64,000 nucleotides of DNA from Shimia sp. (GCF_022448905.1 NZ_JAKVCW010000011.1:62001-126000); one strand, 5' to 3'; shown: positions 17,111-27,091, numbered from the stretch's first letter. Translations and numbers: made by a program. Notes: a model not told the origin generated them from the letters alone.

Positions 17111-18313
17111 ATGCGCGACGCCCTCATTGTCTCCACCGCCCGCACGCCAATTGGCAAGGCTTACCGCGGTGCGTTCAACAACACCCAGGCGCAGGAACTC
17201 ATCGGCCACGCGGTGTCTCACGCGGTCTCCCGCGCTGGATTGGAAGGTCATGAAGTCGAAGACTGCATCATCGGCGCCGCGCTTCAGCAAGGCGCCACCG
17301 GCGGCAACATCGCCCGCCAAGCCGTGATCCGCGCGGGCCTGCCTGTCACCGTTGCGGGCATGTCGCTCGACCGCCAATGCGCCTCCGGCATGATGGCCAT
17401 TGCCACGGCAGCAAAGCAGGTTGTGCACGACGGCATGGACGTCGCCATCGGCGGCGGCGTGGAGTCCATCTCTCTGGTGCAAAACGACAAAATGCGCATG
17501 GACCGCCGCGTCGACCCGTGGATCAAGGAACACAAACCGGCGCTCTACATGTCCATGCTGGAAACCGCCGAGATCGTCGCCGCCCGCTACGGAGTGACCC
17601 GTGAAGATCAAGACGCCTACGCGCTGCAATCCCAACAACGCACCGCCGCCGCGCAGGCCGCGGGCAAGTTTGACGATGAGATTGTGCCACTGACCTCAAC
17701 AATGGGCGTGATGGACAAAGAGACCAAAGAGATCTCTTTCCAAGAGGTTACGCTTGAGAAAGACGAAGGCAACCGCCCCTCCACAACCATGGAAAACCTG
17801 CAAGGCCTGAACCCCGTCTTCAAAGACGGCCAGCAGGTCAAAGAAGGCCAATTCATCACCGCCGGCAACGCCAGCCAACTGTCAGACGGCGCCTCCGCCT
17901 CGGTGATCATGGAGGCCAAAATGGCCGAAAAACAAGGCCTTGAGCCGCTGGGACGTTACGTTGGCGTCATGGCAGCCGGGCTGGAGCCGGACGAAATGGG
18001 CATTGGCCCGATCTATGCCGTACCAAAATTGCTCAAGGCGCACGGCCTGACAATGGACGACATCGGTCTCTGGGAACTCAACGAAGCCTTCGCCTGTCAG
18101 GTGCTGCACTCCGCCTGCGTGTTGGGCATCCCAAACCAAATCTTAAACGTGAACGGCGGCGCCATTTCCATCGGGCATCCCTATGGCATGTCCGGCGCAC
18201 GGATGGTTGGCCACGCCCTGATCGAGGGCAAACGCCGGGGCGCAAAATATGTTGTTTGCACAATGTGCGTTGGCGGCGGCATGGGCGCCGCGGGTCTGTT
18301 TGAAGTTCTGTAA
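17111..18313 (+). CDS. acetyl-CoA C-acyltransferase (thiolase)
   Basis: 400 residues, full-length thiolase for the last step of beta-oxidation (or its reverse). The nucleophilic Cys is in [11 protein letters not shown], the His in [17 protein letters not shown], and the second Cys in [17 protein letters not shown]. The N-terminus [19 protein letters not shown] is typical. It follows the MaoC hydratase and points the same way; the acyl-CoA dehydrogenases and FadB-like enzyme that would supply 3-ketoacyl-CoA are encoded leftward at 19.9-24.3 kb. Substrate chain length cannot be judged. Confidence 0.94.
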   Translation: MRDALIVSTARTPIGKAYRGAFNNTQAQELIGHAVSHAVSRAGLEGHEVEDCIIGAALQQGATGGNIARQAVIRAGLPVTVAGMSLDRQCASGMMAIATAAKQVVHDGMDVAIGGGVESISLVQNDKMRMDRRVDPWIKEHKPALYMSMLETAEIVAARYGVTREDQDAYALQSQQRTAAAQAAGKFDDEIVPLTSTMGVMDKETKEISFQEVTLEKDEGNRPSTTMENLQGLNPVFKDGQQVKEGQFITAGNASQLSDGASASVIMEAKMAEKQGLEPLGRYVGVMAAGLEPDEMGIGPIYAVPKLLKAHGLTMDDIGLWELNEAFACQVLHSACVLGIPNQILNVNGGAISIGHPYGMSGARMVGHALIEGKRRGAKYVVCTMCVGGGMGAAGLFEVL

Positions 18314-18324
18314 CAACTTAACTT

Positions 18325-18362
18325 CAAAAGAAAAAGCGCGGCGCCGCAGCCGGCACCGCGCT
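18325..18362 (-). terminator. terminator of the solute-binding protein pseudogene
   Basis: GC-rich hairpin (arms AGCGCGGCGCC and GGCACCGCGCT, one mismatch, 18335-18362). On the minus strand it is followed by a T-rich tract, and it may also serve the thiolase gene from the other side. Confidence 0.65.
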
Positions 18363-18383
18363 CGACAGTCGGAAAAGACTGTC

Positions 18384-19148
18384 TCAGCCGCCAACTGTAC
18401 GTGACACAATCTCTGCCACAGTCCCGTCATCCATCATGGATTGTAACGCAGCATTGAAGTCCGCAATGAATTTTTGGGATTCTTCATCCTGCCAATCCGC
18501 GCGAAACCCAATATGGGCGGTCTCTGCAGAGGCATCCAAAACGCGCACCACGCCTTTAAGACCTTTGCCGTTGATCACCATTTCTGCCGCCAACTGCTCC
18601 TGCACATAACAATCAATGCGCCCTTTCTCGAGCTTCTTCAGATTTTGCTCAGTGGTTTGGGCCTCTTGTAACGTGATCGTCCCCGCCTCCACCATGTCAA
18701 AAAAAGCTTTGCCAGGCGTGCCAAACCCTGCGTTGTTGCCAAAGGTCAAACCTGCAAAATCTGCTGGATAAGCCCAATCCGATTGGGCTACGCCTTCTCG
18801 ACAATAGACCGACACTTTCTCGGTCACCGGCGAGGTCGAATACGTTCCTATCCATGGACGGGACTCTGGACGGTAGTAGGTTCCAATCAAACCGTGTGCT
18901 TGCCCAGTCTCAACCAACTTAACAGCGCGCGACCAAGGCACGGCTTCCAACACCACGTCTTACTCTCCTTCGACGCGAGACAAGGCTTCATCGATAAAAT
19001 CAGCCCAAATTCCAGTCGGTTGGCCGTTTTCCAATCCCATGTAGGGCGCATACGCCTCATCCTGAACCAGCTTGATTGGGGCAGCCGTAACTACGGTCGC
19101 TGCCGTCGCGCAGGCCAGAGCCGCTGCATAGACTACACGTTTCAACAT
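18384..19148 (-). pseudogene. extracellular solute-binding protein (amino-acid ABC type), broken by an in-frame TAA
   Basis: One frame of 255 codons with a TAA at 18960-18962 (codon 63) and no frameshift. The first part holds a clear signal peptide (MLKRVVYAAALACATAATVVTAA) and APIKLVQDEAYAPYMGLENGQPTGIWADFIDEAL. The second part begins DVVLEAVPWSRAVKLVETGQAHGLIGTY and continues to a standard periplasmic SBP_bac_3 C-terminus (FIADFNAALQSMMDDGTVAEIV). A Shine-Dalgarno GGAGGA stands eight bases before the ATG at 19148. A Tyr codon (TAT/TAC) at the stop would fit the family. No permease or ATPase genes lie nearby, so it was an orphan receptor. A product of 62 residues would be useless. Confidence 0.8.
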
Positions 19149-19403
19149 TTTATTTGTCCTCCAGATGTGAAAGCGTTTCGAAGCTGGACAAAACGCTCGT
19201 CTGGGAGGATTAAATTGATGTTTATTTCTGATTTTGGCTTCATACAGAATGTCGATTTGGACTCACTGACCTCACCGGCAAACCTGGTTTGGTCCAAGCA
19301 ACTTCCACTTGACTTGCCCCTCACAGGCAATCACAGCCCGGTGAAGCCTGCTCCCTAAATCTCGACTTACCCGTATATTGCCTCCAACACAGGAGGAACA
19401 ACC

Positions 19404-19859
19404 ATGCTCACACGCCGCGCCGCCCTTGGCCTTTTTGCCGCCGCTCCACTTGCCTACGCGCTCACCCCGCAACGTGCCTTGGCCCGCGAACCGGAGGTGT
19501 TCCAAAACCCCATCGCGATCAATGGATACGACCCGGTGGCCTATTTCACCGAGCAAAAACCGGTCGAAGGCTCCCCCGCCAACCTGGTAGACTGGAACGG
19601 CGCGACCTGGCGCTTTGCCACTGCGCAAAACGCGGCGAAATTTCAAGCCAATCCAGAGACTTATGCGCCGCGTTTTGGCGGATACTGCGCCTATGCCGCG
19701 TCCAAAGGCTACCTCGCACCAACCATCCCTAAAGCCTGGACCATCCACGAGGACGTACTCTACCTCAACGCCAACCTGCGTGCACAGGAACTCTGGCGTC
19801 AGAACATTCCCGGCAACATCACCAAAGGCCTTGCCAACTGGCCGGGCATCTTAGGTTAA
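19404..19859 (+). CDS. YHS-domain protein with Tat-like signal
   Basis: 151 residues. The N-terminus MLTRRAALGLFAAAPLAYALTP has the twin arginine and hydrophobic run of a short Tat signal, so export is likely. The rest is a YHS domain: INGYDPVAYFTEQKPVEG, WRFATAQNAAKF and YAPRFGGYCAYAASKGYLAP. YHS domains are suspected to bind metal, but the exact role is not known. A strong AGGAGG precedes the ATG. It stands alone between the solute-binding pseudogene and the convergent acyl-CoA dehydrogenase operon. Confidence 0.85.
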   Translation: MLTRRAALGLFAAAPLAYALTPQRALAREPEVFQNPIAINGYDPVAYFTEQKPVEGSPANLVDWNGATWRFATAQNAAKFQANPETYAPRFGGYCAYAASKGYLAPTIPKAWTIHEDVLYLNANLRAQELWRQNIPGNITKGLANWPGILG

Positions 19860-19863
19860 TAGC

Positions 19864-19893
19864 AAAAGGCGCGCCACCACGGGCGCGCCTTTT
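19864..19893. terminator. bidirectional terminator between YHS gene and acyl-CoA dehydrogenase operon
   Basis: Arms AAAAGGCGCGCC and GGCGCGCCTTTT around a 6-base loop. Runs of A before and T after make it work on both strands, fitting the convergent genes. Confidence 0.85.
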
Positions 19894-19908
19894 GAATAGG
19901 GCAACAAC

Positions 19909-20979
19909 TTAAGCCGCGTAACCTTTCATCACTTGGCTTAAGTGATAATCCGTATCGCCCAGCTGCGCGTCGAGCATAATCAACCGCTTGGCATAATGAC
20001 TCACCGCATATTCCCAAGTCATAGCGATCCCGCCGTGCATCTGAATACTCTCTTCCGCCACCAACCGCGCCGCACGGCCGATCATGTTTTTGGCCATCGA
20101 CGCATATTTGGACGCATCATCGCCGCCTAGCTCGGCCGCCGCTTTGATCGTGATCGACCGTGCCTGCTCGATCTCGGTCAGCATGTCCACCGCACGGTGC
20201 TGCAACACCTGAAACTTGCCAATAGGGATGCCAAACTGCTTGCGCTGTTTGAAGTAGTCTACGGTGGTGGCATGGGTCACTTCCATCGCGCCCACAGCCT
20301 CCGCGCAGAGCGCAACAATCCCTGCGTTTACAGCATCTTGCAAAGCTGCCTCTGCATCCGACAAAACCAACGTCGCGGGCGTGTCATCCAGCAGCACCTC
20401 TGCCGCGCCGCCGCCGTCCATCATGCCGTAGCCGGTCACATTGGCGTCGCTTGCATTCACGGCAAACACACCCAACCCGTCGCCATGTTTCGCCGCAACC
20501 AGCACCACATCCGCCACCTGCCCGCCGTACACGGTGGACTTACGCCCCGACAGAGTGAACCCGTCCCCTTTGGCCGTGGCCACCGTGGCGATCTGGTCCA
20601 GCTCATACGGCGCATCGATCTCGGTGATGCCCACCGCGTATCTCGTGACCCCGGTCAGCAACGCCTCCTGATCCGCACCCGCCGCCGCCAGCAACCGCGA
20701 CGCCATCAGCGCGCCTAGTACAGGTTCAGGACACAACGCCTTGCCAAGCGCTTCAAACACCACGGAAATGTCAAATCCGCTGCCGCCCATGCCGCCAGCA
20801 TCCTCAGGCGCCAGCGCATAAAGCGCGCCCAGTTCCACCAACTGATCCCACAGCGCAGGATCATGATACGGCGCCTCATAGGCCACCTTGATCCGGTGCT
20901 CGACAGGGTATTGCTCACTCAGAAACCGCCCCAACGTGTCCGCCAACATCTGGCGTTCTTCGGTCAGATTAAAGTCCAT
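19909..20979 (-). CDS. acyl-CoA dehydrogenase family protein (short form)
   Basis: 356 residues of the flavin acyl-CoA dehydrogenase superfamily. It has LTEERQMLADTLGRFLSE at the N-terminus, a middle domain with SGRKSTVYGGQVADVVLVAA, and the C-terminal helical domain with QRKQFGIPIGKFQVLQHRAVDM and EESIQMHGGIAMTWEYAVSHYAKRL. The sequence is less canonical than its neighbour. It is separated by one base from the upstream acyl-CoA dehydrogenase gene. Such pairs often form heteromeric enzymes for steroid or branched-chain acyl-CoAs (established for some ACAD pairs), which is a possible but unproven reading here. Confidence 0.88.
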   Translation of the reverse strand: MDFNLTEERQMLADTLGRFLSEQYPVEHRIKVAYEAPYHDPALWDQLVELGALYALAPEDAGGMGGSGFDISVVFEALGKALCPEPVLGALMASRLLAAAGADQEALLTGVTRYAVGITEIDAPYELDQIATVATAKGDGFTLSGRKSTVYGGQVADVVLVAAKHGDGLGVFAVNASDANVTGYGMMDGGGAAEVLLDDTPATLVLSDAEAALQDAVNAGIVALCAEAVGAMEVTHATTVDYFKQRKQFGIPIGKFQVLQHRAVDMLTEIEQARSITIKAAAELGGDDASKYASMAKNMIGRAARLVAEESIQMHGGIAMTWEYAVSHYAKRLIMLDAQLGDTDYHLSQVMKGYAA

Positions 20980-20980
20980 C

Positions 20981-22168
20981 TCAAAGCTCCAGCATGGTTT
21001 TGGTCACGATATTGCGTTGGATCTCGTTGGACCCACCGAAGATCGAGGTTTTGCGGTTGTTGAAATACCGCGCCGCGTTGTGCTCAGTATCCGCCGGGCC
21101 AAACATCAGGTTGCCCTCGGTGACATGGCCGGGGAACGGTGCCGCCGCTGGGCCCAAGGCCCGCCGCGCGAGATCCTTAAGTTCCTGATTGATCACCGTG
21201 CCTTTGATTTTCAAAAGCGATGTCTCTGGCCCCGGCGCGCCCTGCTCCTGCGCTTTGAACAGCATGCGCAGATTGGTGATCTTCATCGCCTCAAGATCAA
21301 TCTCCGCCTGCGCAATCCGCGCGGCAAAGAGCGGGTCTTCGATCAAAGGCTTGCCCCCGCGCATTGTGCTACGTGCAATCACCTTCACTTCTTCCAAAGC
21401 CTGCATCGAGAAGCCCACCCCGGCAATCCCCGTGCGCTCATGGGTCAGCAGAAACTTGGCAATCGTCCAGCCTTTGTTCTCTTCCCCCACAAGGTTGCCA
21501 ATCGGCACCCGCACATCGGTGAAGAACACCTCGTTCACCTCATGCCCACCTTCGATCAGCTTGATCGGGCGCACCTCAATGCCCGGCGTCGCCATATCGA
21601 CAAGGATAAAGCTGATGCCTTCCTGCTTCTTGGCGTCTGGATCCGTGCGACACAGGCAGAAAATCCAATCAGCATGCTGTCCCAAGGTGGTCCAGGTCTT
21701 CTGACCGTTGATGACCCATTCGTCGCCGTCCCGCTCAGCCTTGGTTTTGAGCGACGCCAAATCCGACCCTGCGCCGGGTTCGGAATAGCCCTGACACCAC
21801 CAATCGGTGCCGTCCAGAATACGCGGCAGGTAATGCGCCTGCTGGTCTTTGGAGCCAAATTTGATCAGCACCGGCCCCAGCATATTCAACCCAAAGGGCA
21901 CAATCCGCGGCGCATAAGCCCGACAGCATTCTTCCTCAAAGATATGCTTCTGCACCGGGCTCCATCCTGGACCACCGAACTCTTTGGGCCAGATTGTCGC
22001 CAGCCAACCGCGCGTGTTCAGAATGGCGTGCCATTCTTCCATCATCGCCTTGGTTAGCTCGCCCCCGGAGCGCACCGCGCTGGCAATCTCTTCCGGCAGG
22101 TGCTCGGCAAGAAAGGCGCGCACCTCATCGCGAAACGCCAGATCCTCCTTGGAATAACTCAGGTCCAT
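20981..22168 (-). CDS. acyl-CoA dehydrogenase
   Basis: 395 residues with all three ACAD domains: N-terminal helical (LSYSKEDLAFRDEVRAFLAEHLP), beta-barrel (WWCQGYSEPGAGSDLASLKTKA, the flavin/substrate contact motif, and VINGQKTWTTLGQHADWIFCLCRT), and C-terminal helical (HERTGIAGVGFSMQALEEVK, then IFGGSNEIQRNIVTKTML). It catalyses alpha-beta dehydrogenation of an acyl-CoA. It is translationally packed with the next acyl-CoA dehydrogenase (1-base gap) and 4 bases after the FadB-like gene, forming one leftward beta-oxidation operon. Confidence 0.93.
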   Translation of the reverse strand: MDLSYSKEDLAFRDEVRAFLAEHLPEEIASAVRSGGELTKAMMEEWHAILNTRGWLATIWPKEFGGPGWSPVQKHIFEEECCRAYAPRIVPFGLNMLGPVLIKFGSKDQQAHYLPRILDGTDWWCQGYSEPGAGSDLASLKTKAERDGDEWVINGQKTWTTLGQHADWIFCLCRTDPDAKKQEGISFILVDMATPGIEVRPIKLIEGGHEVNEVFFTDVRVPIGNLVGEENKGWTIAKFLLTHERTGIAGVGFSMQALEEVKVIARSTMRGGKPLIEDPLFAARIAQAEIDLEAMKITNLRMLFKAQEQGAPGPETSLLKIKGTVINQELKDLARRALGPAAAPFPGHVTEGNLMFGPADTEHNAARYFNNRKTSIFGGSNEIQRNIVTKTMLEL

Positions 22169-22172
22169 GCTG

Positions 22173-24257
22173 TCACTTCCCCTTGTTCAAATCGGCGAAG
22201 CTGCTGCCATCCTCGGCCATTTTCCGAAGCAGTGCAGGCACTTGCCAATAATGCGCATCTTCTTCCGCATACGCCTCGATCCGCTTCACAAGCTCCGCCG
22301 CACCAATCGTGTCCGCGTAGTGCAACGGTCCGCCACGGAAACGCGGGAAGCCATAGCCCATCAGAAACACCACATCGACATCCACCGGGCGCAGCGCAAT
22401 CCCATCTTCAACCACCCGCGCGGCCTCTGAAATCATCGCGGTCATGTAGCGGTCGACAATCTCCTCGTCACTGAAATCACGTGGCGTGATGCCCGCTTTG
22501 GCACGCTCTTCGTCGATGATGGCGTTCAGGTCCGGGTTCTCCAACGTCTCGCGGCCTTCATAGACAAAATAGCCTTTGGCGGTCTTGCGCCCGTTCCACT
22601 CGTTTTCGCTCAGCCGGTCGGCAATCGCCCCGCTGTAGCGCTCCTCCGCCGGACGGGTTGCCTCGCGCCGCTTGCGGGTCATGTAACCGATGTCCAATCC
22701 GGCCAGATCGCCCACGCGGTGCGGCCCCATGGCAAAGCCAAAGCCTTCCAGCGCCTTGTCCACCTGATCGGGATGAGCCCCATCCAGCACCAGATAGCTC
22801 GCGGTTTTCAGGTAGTGCCCCAAAATGCGGTTGCCAATGAACCCGTCACAGACACCAGCCCGCACAGCCACCTTGCGCATCTTCTTGGCCAGCGCAAAGC
22901 CCGTCGCCACCACCTCTGGCGCGGTCTTTGCCCCAACGACCACTTCCAGCAGCTTCATGATGTGCGCGGGCGAGAAGAAATGCAGCCCCAACACGTCCTG
23001 CGGCCGCTTGGTCATCGCCGCGATTTCATCCACATCCAGATAAGACGTGTTAGACGCCAGCACCGCACCCTCTTTGCAGATCGCGTCCAGCTTGGTGAAG
23101 ATCTCTTTCTTGATCTCCATTTTCTCAAACACCGCCTCGATCACCAAATCGACGTCTGCAAGGCTCTCCATCTCGGTCGAGGCCGTCAGCTTTGCCAGTG
23201 CCGCATCGCGCTTTTCTTGGCTCATTTTCCCGCGCTTCACCGAGCCATCCAGATTGCCGGTGATCGTCGCCACGCCACGATCCAGACCTTCCTGCGAGAC
23301 CTCAATCAACGTCACGGGCAGCCCGGCCATCAAAGCCGAGGTCGAAATGCCAGAGCCCATGGTCCCGCCGCCAATCACGCCAATGGACGCAATATCACGC
23401 GGCTGCGCCTTCTTCTCTGGGATGTTCGCCACCGCCCGCTCGCCAAAGAACGCATGGATCAAGCCTTTGGACTGCGGCGACGGCAAACACTCCATAAACC
23501 GCGCCCGCTCAAACGCCAGCCCCTCTTGGAAATTCCCGGTCGAGGCCGCCACGCACTCCACACATTTCTGCGGTGAAATCAGATGCGGGTGCTTCTTCTG
23601 CACCGCAGCCATGGTCGCCTCAATCGACGCATAATCCGGCGTTGTGGTCAACTCCCCCGTCCGGCGCGTCGCCAACGTGCCCGCCACAACATCCTTCGCT
23701 GCCGCCAAGGCCACGGCGCGTGGCTCCCCTTCGTCGATACGGTCCACAAGCCCCATCGCCAACGCGTCTTTCGCAGGCACATGACGCCCCGACAGGATCA
23801 AGTCCAACGCATTGGCAACACCCGACAAACGCGGCGCGCGTTGTGTGCCACCGGCCCCCGGCAGAATCCCCAAAAGCACCTCTGGCAGGCCCACCTTCGC
23901 CGTCGGCACCGCCACCCGCGCGTGACAGCCCATCGCAGTTTCCAGACCACCGCCCAGCGCCGTGCCATGGATCACCGCCACAATCGGTGTCTCGTTGTCC
24001 TCAAGAATGTTGCAGACCTCCGGCAAGCCCGGCTCCAATGGCGGCTTGCCAAATTCTGTGATGTCCGCCCCGGCAATGAACGTCCGCCCTGCGCAGTAGA
24101 GACCAATTGCTTTCGAGGACCCCGTCGCCTTGATCTCTTCCAAAGCATCGACAATCCCCTGCCGCACAGCCACACCGCTGGCGTTCACCGGCGGGTTATC
24201 AATGCAGATCAGCGCCACATCTTCCACAAATTCCACGGTGACCTTTTTCTCGCCCAT
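22173..24257 (-). CDS. bifunctional enoyl-CoA hydratase / 3-hydroxyacyl-CoA dehydrogenase (FadB/FadJ type)
   Basis: 694 residues from the ATG at 24257, which has GGGAGG six bases upstream. The N-terminal crotonase domain has [39 protein letters not shown] and [14 protein letters not shown]. The 3-hydroxyacyl-CoA dehydrogenase part (~290 onward) has the NAD motif [14 protein letters not shown], then [51 protein letters not shown] and [10 protein letters not shown]. The C-terminal region includes [13 protein letters not shown]. This is the peroxisomal-MFP-like arrangement without the separate isomerase part. It leads the operon with two acyl-CoA dehydrogenases and is divergent from the acyl-CoA ligase. 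Confidence 0.94.
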   Translation of the reverse strand: MGEKKVTVEFVEDVALICIDNPPVNASGVAVRQGIVDALEEIKATGSSKAIGLYCAGRTFIAGADITEFGKPPLEPGLPEVCNILEDNETPIVAVIHGTALGGGLETAMGCHARVAVPTAKVGLPEVLLGILPGAGGTQRAPRLSGVANALDLILSGRHVPAKDALAMGLVDRIDEGEPRAVALAAAKDVVAGTLATRRTGELTTTPDYASIEATMAAVQKKHPHLISPQKCVECVAASTGNFQEGLAFERARFMECLPSPQSKGLIHAFFGERAVANIPEKKAQPRDIASIGVIGGGTMGSGISTSALMAGLPVTLIEVSQEGLDRGVATITGNLDGSVKRGKMSQEKRDAALAKLTASTEMESLADVDLVIEAVFEKMEIKKEIFTKLDAICKEGAVLASNTSYLDVDEIAAMTKRPQDVLGLHFFSPAHIMKLLEVVVGAKTAPEVVATGFALAKKMRKVAVRAGVCDGFIGNRILGHYLKTASYLVLDGAHPDQVDKALEGFGFAMGPHRVGDLAGLDIGYMTRKRREATRPAEERYSGAIADRLSENEWNGRKTAKGYFVYEGRETLENPDLNAIIDEERAKAGITPRDFSDEEIVDRYMTAMISEAARVVEDGIALRPVDVDVVFLMGYGFPRFRGGPLHYADTIGAAELVKRIEAYAEEDAHYWQVPALLRKMAEDGSSFADLNKGK

Positions 24258-24303
24258 CGTGAGCCTCCCTCGCATCTACATGTTGGCCCCAGTTTACGGC
24301 GGC

Positions 24304-24318
24304 TTCCGCCACGCGAAC
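24304..24318. promoter_or_regulatory. degenerate copy of the TTCCGC-N3-GCGGAA site in the fadB / acyl-CoA ligase gap
   Basis: Reads TTCCGC, CAC, GCGAAC; the right half matches four of six positions. It is placed between two divergent fatty-acid genes. A second dyad, CGCGAA with TTCGCG, overlaps it at the right. Confidence 0.3.
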
Positions 24319-24448
24319 ATCTGTTTCGCGGCCTTCCTGCAAAAAACGACGCGACGACACTTGCGCAAAATTTCCCGCTGAAATCCCGCAAAGCCACGCT
24401 AGGCTGGCTCACGCCCCGCGCGGACACGCAAGATCAAAGGACGGCACC

Positions 24449-26101
24449 ATGCCACACCCCAACGCCCGCATTCCGGATTTCTGGCCCACTGGCAAAGACT
24501 GGACCTTTGACCGACCAGATCAGCCAATTGATGTCAGCATGGATGAAGCCGTGGCCAAGTGGGGCGACAACATCGCCGTGACTTACAATGGCGCGGACTA
24601 CACTTACCGTGACATCGCCACCCACGTGGACGCACTGGCTGGCTATTTGCAACACGTCGGCCTGACCAAAGGCGACCGGGTGCTGCTCTACACCCAAAAC
24701 TGCCCGCAATATATCATCAGCTTCTTTGCCATCCTACGCGCGGGCGGCGCTGTGGTGCCCGTGAACCCGATGAACAAGCAGGCCGAGATCGACTATCTCG
24801 TCGCGGACACCGGTGCCCAGATTGCCATCTGCGCGTTGGAGCTGTCCGAGCACATATTACCCGCCCTCAAGCGCGGCGACCTAGCCACGCTGATCGGCAC
24901 CCGCATGACCGACATGGGACAAGCAGATTTTGACCTGATCCCGTCCAACCTGGCACAGGCTATGTCGGAACAGGACGCCGCAGCCCTTGGCATAACCGGC
25001 TTCCAATTGGCCCTAGACGCAGGCCATGTGCCCGCCCCCCGCGACACCACCAGCGATGACCTCGCCGTCATTCCCTACAGCTCCGGCACCACCGGCCAGC
25101 CCAAAGGTTGCATGCACACACATCGCACCTTTCTGGCCTCTCTCTACGCCAGCGTGATCTGGAACCCACCGCATGAGGACACCGTGCATCTCGCCGCGCT
25201 GCCGTTCTTCCACGTCACCGGCATGGTTGGCGGTATGTGCGCGCCGATCCTGACCGGCGGGCGCAACGTGATCCTGCCGCGCTGGTCTTCCAAACTGGCC
25301 GCAGGCCTGATCCAACGCTACAAAATCTCCCGCTGGCGCTCGATTGCGACCATGGCGATTGATCTGGTGAACGACCCGGATTTTGACAGCTATGACCTCT
25401 CCACCTTGGAAATGATCGGCGGCGGAGGCGCCGCCATGCCAGACTCGATTGCCAAGCGACTTAAGGGCATGACCGGGCTAGACTACATCGAAGGCTATGG
25501 CCTGTCCGAAACCATGGCCGCCACCCACATCAATCCTATCGACGCGCCCAAGCGCCAATGCTTGGGCCAGCCCATCTATGAGGTCGACAGCCGCGTGTTG
25601 GAAATCGGCGGCGACACAGAACTGCCCCATGGCGAAGTTGGCGAGATTGTCATGCACGCCCCGCAAAACTTCACCGGCTACTGGCAACGCCCCGAGGCCA
25701 CCGCCGAGGCTTTTGTGGAGATTGACGGCGTGCCGTTTTTTCGCTCCGGTGACATCGGGTATCGCGACACAGACGGCTATTTCTTCATGGTCGATCGCGT
25801 CAAACGCATGGTCAACGCTGCAGGCTTCAAAGTCTGGCCTGCCGAAATCGAAATGCTGATGCTGCACCATCCCGACATTGCCGAATGCTGCGTTGTTGGC
25901 GCCAAAGACGACCGGCGCGGCGAATGTGTCAAAGCCTTTGTCGTGCCCAAAGCCGAGTCCCGCGACACACTCACGGAGGACGCCATTATCCAGTGGTGCA
26001 AAACCCAGATGAGCGCCTACAAATGCCCAACCATCGTAGAGTTCATCGACGCGTTGCCGAAATCCGGCGTCGGCAAGGTCTTGTGGAAAGAGCTCTCATG
26101 A
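24449..26101 (+). CDS. acyl-CoA synthetase (AMP-forming ligase)
   Basis: 550 residues of the ANL superfamily. ATP-binding P-loop YSSGTTGQPKGCMHTH, A5 motif GYGLSETMAATHINP, A7 FFRSGDIGYRDTDG, A8 hinge VDRVKRMVNAAGFKVWPAEIE, and the A10 lysine in PKSGVGKVLWKEL are all present. It activates a carboxylate, most likely a fatty acid, to the acyl-CoA that the neighbouring dehydrogenases and FadB-like enzyme would degrade. Codon 1 at 24449 follows AAAGGACGGCACC. It is divergent from the FadB operon, and an IclR regulator gene follows. Confidence 0.93.
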   Translation: MPHPNARIPDFWPTGKDWTFDRPDQPIDVSMDEAVAKWGDNIAVTYNGADYTYRDIATHVDALAGYLQHVGLTKGDRVLLYTQNCPQYIISFFAILRAGGAVVPVNPMNKQAEIDYLVADTGAQIAICALELSEHILPALKRGDLATLIGTRMTDMGQADFDLIPSNLAQAMSEQDAAALGITGFQLALDAGHVPAPRDTTSDDLAVIPYSSGTTGQPKGCMHTHRTFLASLYASVIWNPPHEDTVHLAALPFFHVTGMVGGMCAPILTGGRNVILPRWSSKLAAGLIQRYKISRWRSIATMAIDLVNDPDFDSYDLSTLEMIGGGGAAMPDSIAKRLKGMTGLDYIEGYGLSETMAATHINPIDAPKRQCLGQPIYEVDSRVLEIGGDTELPHGEVGEIVMHAPQNFTGYWQRPEATAEAFVEIDGVPFFRSGDIGYRDTDGYFFMVDRVKRMVNAAGFKVWPAEIEMLMLHHPDIAECCVVGAKDDRRGECVKAFVVPKAESRDTLTEDAIIQWCKTQMSAYKCPTIVEFIDALPKSGVGKVLWKELS

Positions 26102-26112
26102 CGCATAGAAAA

Positions 26113-26127
26113 TTCCACCATGCGGAA
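26113..26127. promoter_or_regulatory. TTCCAC-CAT-GCGGAA inverted repeat upstream of the IclR gene, candidate autoregulatory operator
   Basis: Same 6-3-6 layout as the perfect site at 16429-16443; five of six left-arm bases match. It lies 12 bases after the acyl-CoA ligase stop and 140 bases before the IclR start. Confidence 0.4.
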
Positions 26128-26182
26128 ATAGACGCCTGCCCATGAGCCCGAACTTGCCTTTCCTTACCCGGCACCGCCGGGT

Positions 26183-26210
26183 TGCGCCTGCCTGCCCCTC
26201 TGCAGGCGCA
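26183..26210 (+). terminator. possible terminator hairpin after the acyl-CoA ligase gene
   Basis: Arms TGCGCCTG and CAGGCGCA around a 12-base loop, without a good T-run afterwards. It may be a weak or factor-dependent end of the ligase transcript. Confidence 0.35.
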
Positions 26211-26266
26211 TTCTGCGCCCACCCAGTCAGGCGCAGCCCTCAAACGCATTGCCGCGAGCCAAATTA

Positions 26267-27091
26267 ATGAGAAAACGCACTTCCGTCGCCAGCGACGCCC
26301 CAGCTCCCGAAACAGACCGCCAATTTGTCACCGCCTTGTCGCGCGGCTTGGACGTGCTGCGCTGCTTCCGCCCCCGCGACCGCGCGGGTCTGTCCAATCG
26401 CGACATTGCCGAACGTACCGGCCTGCCCAACTCCACCATCTCGCGCCTAACCTACACGCTGCTGCAAACCGGCTACCTGCTTTATGATGAGCAAACCGGC
26501 CGCTACCGCATCGGCGTGCCCGCCCTCAGCCTGGGCTTTGCCTGCCTCGGCTCCATGCCAATCCGCGACGCTGCCAAAGACCACATGCAGCGCCTCGCGG
26601 ATTATGCGGGCGACGGCGTGCAAGTGGCTCTTGGTGCGCGCGACGATCACACCGTGACCTACCTCGCCTGCGCGCGCGCAGACCACGGCATGATGTCGCT
26701 GCAATTGGGCGTTGGCTCCCGTATTTCGCTGGCCCGCTCCGCCATGGGCCGCGCCTATATCGCGGGCTGCAAGCCGGAGGAACGCGCCGAAATCCTCGAA
26801 GCTTTGGCGGAACACCACGGCCCAGAGCGTTGGCCCGCCATTCTCGACGGCATCAACACCGCCGCTGCGCAGATCGCGGAAAAAGGCTTCTACGTGAACT
26901 ACGGCGACTGGCACGAAGGCGTGCACTCGGTCGCGGTGCCTTTCCCCATGGAGAGCGACGCAGCGCCAGACATGGCCCTCAACCTCGGCGGCCCCGCGCC
27001 CTTTCTGACCAGAGACCGCATGGAAAACGACCTCGGCCCGCGCCTGCTCGAGATCGCCAAGGCCTTACGCCTGCACGCCACCCAGATCTAA
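26267..27091 (+). CDS. IclR-family transcriptional regulator
   Basis: 274 residues from the ATG at 26267 (a TTG at 26249 would add six). The N-terminal winged helix-turn-helix begins FVTALSRGLDVLRCFRPRDRAGLSNRDIAERTGLPNSTISRLTYTLLQTGYL. The C-terminal effector domain has VGSRISLARSAMGRAYIAG and the region GFYVNYGDWHEGVHSVAVPF. IclR proteins bind short palindromes and respond to small organic acids or acyl compounds. The position right after the acyl-CoA ligase suggests control of the fatty-acid block, and a candidate palindrome lies upstream. Ligand unknown. Confidence 0.9.
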   Translation: MRKRTSVASDAPAPETDRQFVTALSRGLDVLRCFRPRDRAGLSNRDIAERTGLPNSTISRLTYTLLQTGYLLYDEQTGRYRIGVPALSLGFACLGSMPIRDAAKDHMQRLADYAGDGVQVALGARDDHTVTYLACARADHGMMSLQLGVGSRISLARSAMGRAYIAGCKPEERAEILEALAEHHGPERWPAILDGINTAAAQIAEKGFYVNYGDWHEGVHSVAVPFPMESDAAPDMALNLGGPAPFLTRDRMENDLGPRLLEIAKALRLHATQI

